Origin: Parietichytrium sp. I65-24A
Taxonomy: Eukaryota > Sar > Bigyra > Thraustochytrida > Thraustochytriidae
Direction of reading: 5' to 3'
Assembly (NCBI GenBank): GCA_012862575.1
Contig: BLSF01000087.1
Span: 3,656 to 67,655 of the forward strand
Length of the DNA stretch: 64,000 nt
The translations under genes and the position numbers were made by a program. The notes beneath the pieces are model-generated. The model saw nothing but the letters and a program-made list of their open reading frames with translations, did not search any database and was not told the origin of the DNA. Of the stretch, positions 54,790 through 63,495 are shown piece after piece; position 1 is the stretch's first letter, and the number at the start of each line of letters is the position of its first letter.

Positions 54790-55383
54790 ATGGCGGCGAG
54801 GTTGTGGGCAGGGTATTCGCGGCTGCTGCAAACGCACCCATTGAGGACCAAGGTGCTCACCAGCACGGGCATCTACGTGGTGGGCGATGTGAGCATGCAG
54901 AAAATGGAGCACAAGAGCAAAGTGGCCGAAGGGAAAAGCAACGGTCAGTTCGCATGGGACGCTTGGCGCACGACGAGAATGTGCGTGTATGGCGGCCTCT
55001 GGCTAAGCCCGTTCTTGCACGTGTGGTACAAATCGCTCGACGCGATTTTCATTGGCCGGACCGGATGGGGCGTGATCGCTAGTAAGCTGGCCTTGGACCA
55101 GTCGCTCGCTGCCACTGCCAACATGACAATGTTCCACAGCATCAACGGACTTATGGACGGGCTCTCGCCATCACAGGTGGCTAAAAGACTGGAAGAGAAG
55201 CTCTGGCCTACGATGCAGACCCTTTGGTGCCTGTGGATCCCGGTTCAAATTGTCAATCTATCCTTCGTTCCACTGGAGAAGCGAGTGCTGGTTGTCAATT
55301 TGATTGGATTGGGTTGGAGCGTGTACCTGAGTTATATTGGGAACCAACGCGAGGAGGTTGTTGTGAGCACCCTCACCCCGTAA
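54790..55383 (+). CDS. MPV17: Mpv17/PMP22-family membrane protein
   Basis: A 197-residue single-exon protein with four hydrophobic segments. The N-terminus (LWAGYSRLLQTHPLRTKVLT) is the family opening W-x-x-Y-x-x-x-L-x-x-x-P. The C-terminal signature is complete: LWPTMQTLWCLWIPVQIVNL, then FVPLEKRVLVVNLIGLGWSV and YLSY. Members sit in the mitochondrial inner membrane (Mpv17, Sym1) or the peroxisomal membrane (PMP22/PXMP2) and form channels for small solutes; which compartment applies here cannot be told from sequence. The ATG at 54790 has a good context (GAAATGG). Confidence 0.92.
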   Translation: MAARLWAGYSRLLQTHPLRTKVLTSTGIYVVGDVSMQKMEHKSKVAEGKSNGQFAWDAWRTTRMCVYGGLWLSPFLHVWYKSLDAIFIGRTGWGVIASKLALDQSLAATANMTMFHSINGLMDGLSPSQVAKRLEEKLWPTMQTLWCLWIPVQIVNLSFVPLEKRVLVVNLIGLGWSVYLSYIGNQREEVVVSTLTP

Positions 55384-55874
55384 ACTCTTGGCGACGTGGA
55401 GGCTCGAACCGGAACCCACTTTCTTCCGGGGTTTTTCTGGGAGGGTGTGGGTGGAAAAGCTCAAGAACTCTGGCGAGCCCGGAACGCGACATTTGTTCGT
55501 GGGCCTTTTCGAGAACCCTACGTTTGTCCGAAAAACCCTACGTTTGTATTAAAAGCACGCTGACTGTGCACGAAACATGGTATGAAATAGCATGGCTGCA
55601 ATTTTTTGGCTACAGTTTTGAACGATGAGAAAACCTCTTTCATAGACAATTCATTTCTTTTTGAGCTCTTACTTTCAGGGCATGACGTGTTTTTGTAGCT
55701 GCTTCAGTGGTACATATTTCGCATCCATAAGTTGAAAATACTTTGTACTCGTGCCTGTACGTGTAGTACTATGCAGCTTCTTTTTTACATTTATTAACAA
55801 AACTCATCAAGGGTCACTTTTTCTTTTACCCATGTTTTCGATGTCGGAGGTATCGCAATAACGCTAAGGAGCAA
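55384..55874. other. Intergenic region
   Basis: 3' flank of Mpv17, AT-rich from 55600. A short repeat (AACCCTACGTTTGT) occurs at 55513-55526 and 55534-55547. No gene supported. Confidence 0.4.
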
Positions 55875-56292
55875 TCACAGCAGGAGGAGAGAAGACAGTT
55901 GGGCAGTCGAGTCCGAAAGCATCTCTCGTTTAACCTCCTTGGGGTAGATGTTGGGGAAGGTTCAACATGATGCTCATTCCAAGCGCGTGCGACTTGGGCG
56001 GCAAAATTTACAGCGAAAACAATCTTCCTACGTTTCCGGTCAATCAAGTGCGCGATTTGAGAGCTGCCTGTCCAAGCATGTGTTGTATATTGCCACTTGC
56101 AGCAGGGGACACGAGAAAGCAATGAGCTTCTTTTTCTGGAGCACAGCCTGCGTCCAAAATGCGGCACGCATCGCCAAGCTCAAAGTGAATCGTTGAGAAG
56201 TGAAACGGCTGCTCTACCTCGCAACCTTCGCTACCTATGTTCACCAACTCGAACAAACTATTCAATGCGCTAACGCTTCCCGTATGAGCCAT
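55875..56292 (-). CDS. Candidate spliced small gene, weakly like proteasome assembly chaperone 4
   Basis: The minus strand opens with MAHTGSVSALNSLFELVNIG at 56292 and stays open through PFHFSTIHFELGDACRILD. Two further coding-like segments follow in other frames: IAHLIDRKRRKIVFAVNF and, near the end, EVKREMLSDSTAQLSS with TGA at 55875-55877. Introns of about 77 nt (donor GTGCTC near 56141, acceptor GGACAG) and about 56 nt (ending CCCCAAG) join them in phase. The order of a FHxxxxHF strand, a Lys/Arg-rich xxVFxxN strand and a final IKxEM-like helix recalls PSMG4, but the central part of that family is missing. Treat both the exon model and the family as tentative. Confidence 0.33.
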
Positions 56293-58383
56293 TGCTATAG
56301 ATAAGATTAGGAGGAAGCTACAATGTCAAGGCACTTGGAACTTACAGTTAGCTCTCTCAATTAGTAAAACTTTAATTACTAGACTCATCAAAGGACCACC
56401 GTTTATACTAGCAAGACACTCCAAGCTTTTGTCGAGACCCTACTCTCCCTCTATACCAGGGATGTAGCAGTTGTCAAAATATGTCCGGTGAACAGAGCTT
56501 GCTCAGCACTACTAGCAACTACTACTAGCTAGAGTAGGACCTGTTCCGGTAGAAGATGTGTGTGTGAGAGAAATGAGAGAGACAGATGGACAGATGAATA
56601 GATAGACAAAGGGACAGAGAGAGGAGAGAGACTAACGGCGCTGAGTATGCTGATGACATTTGATAATGATATGTTGTTCACAGGAGATGTTCATTGAAAA
56701 AGTGAGTCAATCAGAAGGACGAATAGACAGACAGATGCATGGAACGACTGGAACTAACTGTAAATGTGAGATGGAGAGCGAGTGTCAGTGTCATTATCAG
56801 AGCCACTCTCAATTCCTTGCAAAACTGGAGATACTTTTCATTAAGCGACCGGCAAAATGCCTCTCTGAAAGGAAACCGAGCGACTGGAGCAGCTGCGCAC
56901 AGCGACGACTTGCTCTCGTAATTCACGCCTTTCTCACACTTCTCGCATGGCAGGTACTTGGGCAAACTGCTGCCGAGCTAGTAACCGTGATTGACTGACA
57001 GTGCGCGGACATTACTTTTCACGGCCGATGTATCACTACGGCTATTGGGAAGGGGTGTTGCGATGCGTTGTGTTGTGTTGTCGGAGTCCATCCGAAGCGG
57101 AGAAGACGGTTGATTGGACTGACTGCATGCGCCATGTCTTCCCTCCTTCTCTCAACCCTTCCGTCATCTTGTTACACGTTGCCATTTCGCAGGATATTAT
57201 TACTTTTCAGACATCGTAGGTCGGCGAAACCAGCAGTGTGGGCACATCTCCTCTCCCCGTGCTAAAGACAGCCCTCGACGAACGTTATTGCTCTGCTCCG
57301 CGGCTCGTAGCGTTCACGTGAAGGAATATATCACCATGATGGACCAGCTGCCTTCTCGGCTGCTGCTGCTGCTGCTGTTATCATCTGATTGACTCCCTTT
57401 GGCCACCACCACCAAGCTTAGCCTCGACCTTCCTTCCATCACCGCCCATATCAGTGCGCATTGTATCCGCTTCGCATTGTCGCACTGTCGGGCATTCAAC
57501 AGTACCGGTACTGACGGTGAGTACAGTATTATACTGTTTGCCGCACAAAGCTCCTCGAAGAGTTACAGGGACCCATAGCATGCGGGAGGCTTGGCTCACT
57601 GTCAATCAATTTCGTCCGAGGCAGAGAGAGTGAGAGAAAGAGAGTGAGAGAGTGAGAGAGGAGTGAGAGGGGTTGCGAGAGTGACGAGGGTCTTGACATG
57701 CCAAGTACCTGTACCTAGTACCAATACCGATCAATGAGTAAAGTGCCATTAGTGCCACTGAGGACAAAGTGTGTGAAGAAACCGAAACACGAGATTGGCG
57801 AACGACGAGTCTTTCTTCTTCTCATATCTCATCTCTCCTCCGCTCTCCTCTCAACTCCGTCTTCCCTCTTGCCTCTTGCCTCTTGCCTCTTGCTTCCTGC
57901 TCGCCATAGGCGGTCCAAATACAGGTCTAGCCTTCCTTCCTGTCTTCCACGCACGAGTGGACGCCTCGCCGTTTCCGATCCATCCTCTGGCCTTCTTCCT
58001 CCCCGAACTTAGACTCGCATCCAACTCACCCCAGCACCAACCAACCCAGCCATTCGGCTGAGTCTGAGTCTGTGAGGGCGGAAGCGAGACACCAAGGGAG
58101 AGCGGAAAGTCGCGATTGAAAGACCCAACGACAGTCTCCTCCGCCAGCCGCATACAGTCGGAACACCTTTCAAGCCTGATTGCAAGGTGTGGTCGTTCTG
58201 TCGCGCGATACGCAAATCAGACCTGCGCGAGTTGATCAGCACGGTCGCGGAGAGGCAGTCGAGGCGAAAGTCTTCAATCTGGTGACGAGCCTCGTGGCTC
58301 CCGACGCACTTCGAGCCAAGCAGAGAAGCAACACTGAGAAGCAGACGGGTAGGCTGTGCAGTTCTTCGAGTTCGCATTGGCGC
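56293..58383. other. Intergenic region of 2.1 kb
   Basis: 56300-56560 is CTAG-rich; 56555-56630 is purine repeat. TGATTGACTGACAGTG lies at 56988-57003 and TCACTGTCAATCAAT at 57596-57610. AGTACCGGTACTGACGGTGA lies near 57501. A GAGAGTGAGAGA tract spans 57622-57672, CAAGTACCTGTACCTAGTACC lies near 57702 and TCTTGCC repeats at 57864-57895. From 58000 the DNA is probably leader of the next gene. Frames at 56660-56998 are possible but unsupported. Confidence 0.45.
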
Positions 58384-60561
58384 ATGATGAAGACGAGCTT
58401 CAGTTTGAGCACTATTAAGCGCCTCAACAGGTTTGGGAGCTCTCAACAAGAAGGGGACTTTGTAACCGGGGTTGTTCAGAGCAACGGGTGTGGCACCACC
58501 TTCGTTCCACACGGAGCAAAGGTTTCGCCATCGCCTCGCACAAGTGCTGGCCAAAGCAACTCTGCGGCAGGCACGGAAATTGACCTTTTCGCGCAGCTAT
58601 CCGCATCGTCAGCAAGCGCGGCACCATCTTCCAACTTTAGCGGAACGTCCACAAGCAGCAGCAGTGGCAGTGGCATAGAGAGGAAATTAAGTTTGCCTCG
58701 CAAATTTTCTGCTTCGGCTTTGGAGAACTTTGCACAAACCTTTCGCAGGCAGCACAATGCAAAGCAGGCGCAGATGTGCAACCACTTTACCGGTGACGCA
58801 AGTCTGTTCCCCGAACGACTGACCTCAGCAGAAAACAGCAAGTATATCAAAGAGCTTCACGAAAGGTTTAAAACCGCAAAAGCTAGTGAGAAAAGGACCA
58901 TAAAGGTAGACCTTTGCCCAGACGTCACTCCAGAGAAAGCTCGGCAAGTGTTCTCTGACGTGGCAAGAACTTGTGGTTTTGCAACGATTCACACCGTCAG
59001 TGACAAAATTTTGATTATTAGCGATCTTCGCAACCATCCACATCTCTGCGGGCCGAAGCTGGACACTCATTTTGAATTCCCGGTTCTGCAAGAGCTTGTG
59101 GTACGGGATTATGGCCAAGACAGCACAAAATATGCCGCACTCTTCCTATCTTGGCTTGATGCGCCACCCAAGTTGGTGCGGCAAGGTTCGAGTATAAACA
59201 AGGCCCACGGCCTGACACATCCGTTTGGCAAGAAGAACAAGGTTTCCAAGAAGGGACATCATTTATTTATCGAAGAGATCATCGGACGGTGGCGTGCTAC
59301 TTTGTTCCAAAGGGAATACGCATGGGAAGCTGCTGCGCTTGACAACAATGCCGATTCGCCCTGGCAGTCTTTGAATGCAGATGAAGTAGACTACGAGGAC
59401 TCTGAAGACGAAAACGAACACGAAGAAGGAGCAAGTCACAGCTGCAATCACTTGGAAGCCGGCTCAGAGCTACGCCTTACAGGTGCTTCAACTGCAAGCA
59501 TCGCATCCTCTGCACTGCCTCCGCCGCCTCCTATCTCCACCGGCGCCCCGAGCTACTTTGGTGAATTCGCAAGAACTTCAACAGCAGAAGACTTTTTCGA
59601 TTCTGATCGCCCTCCTTCTGTGTTTGCACTGCCTCCCCCACCGCCACTTCCAGTGACTGCGATTAAGGCAAAATACCAAGGCGGCCAGAATCACGCAAAC
59701 TCAGACCCGAAGGTCACTGAGAACCGATCCACTCCGCGCAAGAGCAAGAGGTCAAACTCCATGCATGCCTTGCGGCCTCGCTCGGCGCTCAAGTTGACGA
59801 GCGCATCGAGTGGAGTTCCGCATGAGAGACGCAAGCCACTTTCGGTGTCATTTTCTGAGAATGAGGTTCAAGTTCAACACTTGGAGATCTCTGTAAGCCA
59901 CCGCGAAGCGCGAATGGGCGTAGGCGTCCGAGCGACCAATCAGTTCGGCCAGCTAAGACCGTTGACTAGCACAAGAACAGGCTGCCTGATTTTCTTAGAA
60001 ACCTTGGACTCGCCGCTCACTTCGCCGGAGCGCTCCCCGTCAAGGCATACTCCAAGGCACACGCACAGTCGCAGCGAGAGTCGATCTCCGCGGAAGCGCT
60101 CCACCTCGAGAGAGAGCTCTCGAGAGGAAAAGAGCATTGGGCTCTGGGAGGCTGAGCAAATATTTTTGCAGTCTCACCGCGACGAGGAGCAAAAGACTTC
60201 TAGTCTAGAAAATGCGCACATCATTTCAAACCAACAAAAGTCCATTTCGGGCCCTCACACTTCGCATCGACAAAGCAAAAAGCACAGCTCCAGCCGCATG
60301 AAAACTCATGAACGCAAGAACCCTTCGCAGCAAACCTCTGCGTCGTCTGTCTTGGAATCATCTTCATCCAGGCCTTCAGGCCGCCTGACTCGTCGCCAAA
60401 CCCCGATCTCCATTCCCCGTCTTTCAGAGCAAGAAACTTCTTGCCGATCGCCAAAAAATTTCACACCTCAGCTTCATCGCAGACCCTCACTTCCGCCGGA
60501 CGTGGAGTCCAAGGAATACGAGCTCAACTCGCCTACTTCGCGGACTGCAATGACCGCATAA
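58384..60561 (+). CDS. Protein of unknown function with central folded domain and SR-like tail
   Basis: I choose MMKTSFSLSTIKRLNRF at 58384 (726 residues); the longer frame from 58180 overlaps apparent leader. The N-terminal part is Ser-rich with a basic segment (ERKLSLPRKFSASALENFAQ). A folded region spans about 150-330 and includes RTIKVDLCPDVTPEKARQVF, ILIISDLRNHPHLCGPK, YAALFLSWLDAPPKLVRQGS and HHLFIEEIIGRWRATLFQRE. Then come an acidic segment (EVDYEDSEDENEHEE), two short poly-Pro runs, and a C-terminal half rich in Arg-Ser-Pro (RSPSRHTPRHTHSRSESRS-type), like SR-rich or proline-directed kinase targets. I do not recognise the central domain. The acidic linker and RS tail hint at nuclear or cytoskeletal regulation, but that is guesswork. 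Confidence 0.7.
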   Translation: MMKTSFSLSTIKRLNRFGSSQQEGDFVTGVVQSNGCGTTFVPHGAKVSPSPRTSAGQSNSAAGTEIDLFAQLSASSASAAPSSNFSGTSTSSSSGSGIERKLSLPRKFSASALENFAQTFRRQHNAKQAQMCNHFTGDASLFPERLTSAENSKYIKELHERFKTAKASEKRTIKVDLCPDVTPEKARQVFSDVARTCGFATIHTVSDKILIISDLRNHPHLCGPKLDTHFEFPVLQELVVRDYGQDSTKYAALFLSWLDAPPKLVRQGSSINKAHGLTHPFGKKNKVSKKGHHLFIEEIIGRWRATLFQREYAWEAAALDNNADSPWQSLNADEVDYEDSEDENEHEEGASHSCNHLEAGSELRLTGASTASIASSALPPPPPISTGAPSYFGEFARTSTAEDFFDSDRPPSVFALPPPPPLPVTAIKAKYQGGQNHANSDPKVTENRSTPRKSKRSNSMHALRPRSALKLTSASSGVPHERRKPLSVSFSENEVQVQHLEISVSHREARMGVGVRATNQFGQLRPLTSTRTGCLIFLETLDSPLTSPERSPSRHTPRHTHSRSESRSPRKRSTSRESSREEKSIGLWEAEQIFLQSHRDEEQKTSSLENAHIISNQQKSISGPHTSHRQSKKHSSSRMKTHERKNPSQQTSASSVLESSSSRPSGRLTRRQTPISIPRLSEQETSCRSPKNFTPQLHRRPSLPPDVESKEYELNSPTSRTAMTA

Positions 60562-60891
60562 TGTGAAGGGTGCATGATCCACCGCACGAAGCTTGGCATG
60601 TACTCGTCATCCTCCCGTTTTACTTTCTGAAAAAACTTGCAATCGGAAACGGCTGCAAGTGTTGTTATAGTGTCAACCTCTTTTTACCAGTTTCTCTCCT
60701 CGTTTTGTTCCATCAGCCCAGGCTGTCTCCTTTGACCTTCGCTGTCGATGTTTCCTCCTTCTTTTAGAACGCTCTGTCACAATTCTAAATTGTTGAAGTA
60801 TTCTTGTGTTCTTTTAAAATTTTATGAAATCAAATCGTCAAGGAAATGAAAGGAACCGTCTCAATGTCACAAATGACGTCTGCGCTGAGTA
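60562..60891. other. Convergent 3' intergenic region
   Basis: Short AT-rich spacer between two converging genes. No coding signal. Confidence 0.5.
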
Positions 60892-62457
60892 CTACGAGAT
60901 TGCGCTCGAGGAGGCGATTACGGTCGTAGACCTGACGCTGCTCGCCGCACCAGGATGTACCTTCAGCACACTGGTTGCCCCATACTGCTTCTTCCGGGCC
61001 ATAGGTGGGATCGCGCACATTTGTGCTTGCGCTAATGCATTTCCAGCGCGGCCCAATATTAGTATAACGTTTGTGGAGATGTGTACCCCAAACTTTGCCA
61101 AGTAGATGCCCTGAAGCATCATTAACGAGGCAAGCAAAACAAAGATTGCGCACACTGCTGAGAATCTGACCCAATACGTTAGCCATTGAAAAACTGCGTT
61201 TTGGGCGACTCTTCTATTCCCCGGCCCACCTCCGACTTGGTTGGGAGCGATGGGGCGCCCGAGAATGGTAAGAATTCTTCTCGTAGTCCAAATAAGAAAG
61301 GTACTGATTGCTAGCTCAAAAGTAAAGCTCAAAGACGGAAACAACCTCCAGAGCAGTGACCAAGGAATGAAATGGAGCACCGTGAATCCAAGAACGGTCA
61401 AGAGATCAAGCCCGATAAGTATTATTGGAAGCACTCCGAATGCGGCTATCTTCAGAATCTTCTGGGAGCGAAGTCCTTTACCATAGTCCTCGTCGTTATG
61501 ACGGATTTTTCCCATGATTTTCATCCAGAACGAGGCCACCAGATAGTCTGCAGCACAACTCATTCCCATGAACAAGCTTCTGTAAGCATTCTGAAAGTTC
61601 GCCGAAAAATAGCCCTGAGACACGTATCCATCTGCAAAAAATATGAAAGACATCCAGAGCATTGTGAAAAAGTTCAGGGTCAGAACGCCATACACTTCGG
61701 CTGTCGTCTGCACATTTTCACTTCGATATCTGCTCCAAATAACATACAGGTTTCTTGCTGCAATTATGACGTAGATCCCTGGGAAAAGCATATCGAAAAA
61801 GAGCATGAATGCGATTGAGTCGTAAATCGTCAACAGCGGATTGACATCCACACTAATCTCAATGGAGAGCGATTTCTCTTCGAACTCCAATTGCGAATAT
61901 GCGGCGTCCAATTCGGACGAAGTCTTTGTGACGAGCCAGGATTGCGACAGATTCCATCGTTGTGTGTCTGTAAACCTTGGGATCGCCAGGCTCCTTGCAT
62001 AATATGGGTGGTAGCGTGAAACGTTTGTTGGTGAGAAAAGCAGGAAGTCACAGTCGCAGTACATGTCCAGCAAATGCAGCGTCCTTCCGAAAAAGTCGTT
62101 TGAGAAACAGTCAAACGCAGAGTAATAGCGAAATGGAATCAGAACAATGTTTCCTGCACCACACTCTGCCTTCAAAGCAGCGACTTGACTAGTTTTCCAC
62201 TCCGCCATCTCGGCAAGCGATTTGTCCATTGAATCATCAAGTAGCATACAAATTGTTGAAACAGCTTGTGCAGAAAATGCCACCCCTTTCCCGTCGAGGG
62301 TTTCTCCGCTCCCTTTTCCAATTCCGTCATGGAGGGGAATGACGATGTTTTGATGATATGCCTCAGAGCCATTCTCCGCTCTCAACGTCAGATAACCGAG
62401 CCCACTTCGCGCCAAGCTCGCAAAAAACGCAACCAAAAGCAAAGCCGCAGGGCGCAT
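60892..62457 (-). CDS. Signal peptide plus seven-helix membrane protein, family unknown
   Basis: A 521-residue single-exon protein. Residues 1-21 are a signal peptide (LLLVAFFASLARSGLG). A lumenal or extracellular domain of about 190 residues follows, with Cys residues and N-glycosylation sites (NVSR, NLSQ). About seven hydrophobic helices run from residue 212 to 458, including IAFMLFFDMLFPGIYVIIAA, FFTMLWMSFIFFADGYV, FGVLPIILIGLDLLTVLGFT and FSAVCAIFVLLASLMMLQGI. The C-terminal tail is short and basic, then Ser-rich. The plan, N-terminal ectodomain plus seven helices, is that of GOST/GPR180-like or other non-classical seven-helix proteins, but I see no diagnostic motif. Confidence 0.75.
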   Translation of the reverse strand: MRPAALLLVAFFASLARSGLGYLTLRAENGSEAYHQNIVIPLHDGIGKGSGETLDGKGVAFSAQAVSTICMLLDDSMDKSLAEMAEWKTSQVAALKAECGAGNIVLIPFRYYSAFDCFSNDFFGRTLHLLDMYCDCDFLLFSPTNVSRYHPYYARSLAIPRFTDTQRWNLSQSWLVTKTSSELDAAYSQLEFEEKSLSIEISVDVNPLLTIYDSIAFMLFFDMLFPGIYVIIAARNLYVIWSRYRSENVQTTAEVYGVLTLNFFTMLWMSFIFFADGYVSQGYFSANFQNAYRSLFMGMSCAADYLVASFWMKIMGKIRHNDEDYGKGLRSQKILKIAAFGVLPIILIGLDLLTVLGFTVLHFIPWSLLWRLFPSLSFTFELAISTFLIWTTRRILTILGRPIAPNQVGGGPGNRRVAQNAVFQWLTYWVRFSAVCAIFVLLASLMMLQGIYLAKFGVHISTNVILILGRAGNALAQAQMCAIPPMARKKQYGATSVLKVHPGAASSVRSTTVIASSSAIS

Positions 62458-63495
62458 GCTTGTCCTTCACATATCCTTCCCCTTGCTTCACAGACAGCCG
62501 CGCCGCTCTCTGGCAGTGCCGCGTGGCCGTGCGCGGGGATGACGGCTTAAACTATGCCAGCTTCCACTTTGGCCACAGGGCATATGTACAAATCGGAACG
62601 TCACTCACTGTCAGTACTCGGATTTTGGCTCTCCCGGGACTACCCAAAACCTCCTTTGTCGGCGTCTCCTCCTACTAGCTAGCAATTGCTCACATGAGCA
62701 CTCAGTTCTCCGCGTGAGCAGGGTTAGCAGGAAGCTCCAACTTGCACATAACTTGTGGTGCGATGCACACAGTTTGGATCCGTTGAGCGGTGAGCTGACT
62801 CGGACTCGGACTCAGACCCTGACTTAGCGGCTATCCTGAGGCTACTGCTACTTACAATGTTGCTGCCATTGGCTGTACAGGTACCGGTGCAGGTACCAGA
62901 GTACTGGTAGCATAACATGGATCGATGGACCGGAGGTGCGTTTTTTCGTTGGTCTTGTCTCTGAGTCAGAGCACGATCCACAGAACTTGTCAGTCCGAAA
63001 CAGAAAGCAGAGTTGTTGAATTTGACTTGCTATCAGGCATGTACCAGCGGAATGGACTTGTCGAAAGCATTTGCTGTGAAGCCGAGCTGGACAAAAGAAG
63101 ATAGTTCTCAGCAGTCTCAAGTTATAGGATCGCCATGCGAGAGTTTCAAAGTGAACAGTCTGCAGTTTCACTTAGAGTACAGAATTCAAGTTTCTGACTG
63201 ACACCTTGTGGAGCAACAATGAGTTCGTATGTGGTGGAGCAGTGAATCGCCGTCCTTAAGATGCGAGAGTCGGGCAGTTTGCGCTACATTTACATTGACA
63301 GTGAATCCGTGATTCATGCCTCCAACACCTCTTTCGCCGGTACTAGTGGTACTATAGCTAGCTCTACTAGCTAGCTAGCAATGGACCGCGGCTAAGTAAT
63401 TCGCGTCTCAGCAGAATTCAATCAACAAGAGAAATGTGAAGACAAAGTACATCTCATTTTAAAGGACAAATTTTCTTTGTAGTATTCATGATCAA
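62458..63495. other. Intergenic region
   Basis: Contains GTACAGGTACCGGTGCAGGT near 62875 and CTAGCTAGCTAGC near 63367, both of the dispersed types described in Part 2, and TTGACAGTGAAT at 63295-63306. A 49-codon ATG frame at 63052-63201 is not convincing. No gene supported. Confidence 0.45.

Noticed and set aside
63052-63201. 49-residue ATG frame on the plus strand
   Set aside because: Short, unmatched and without a supporting context.
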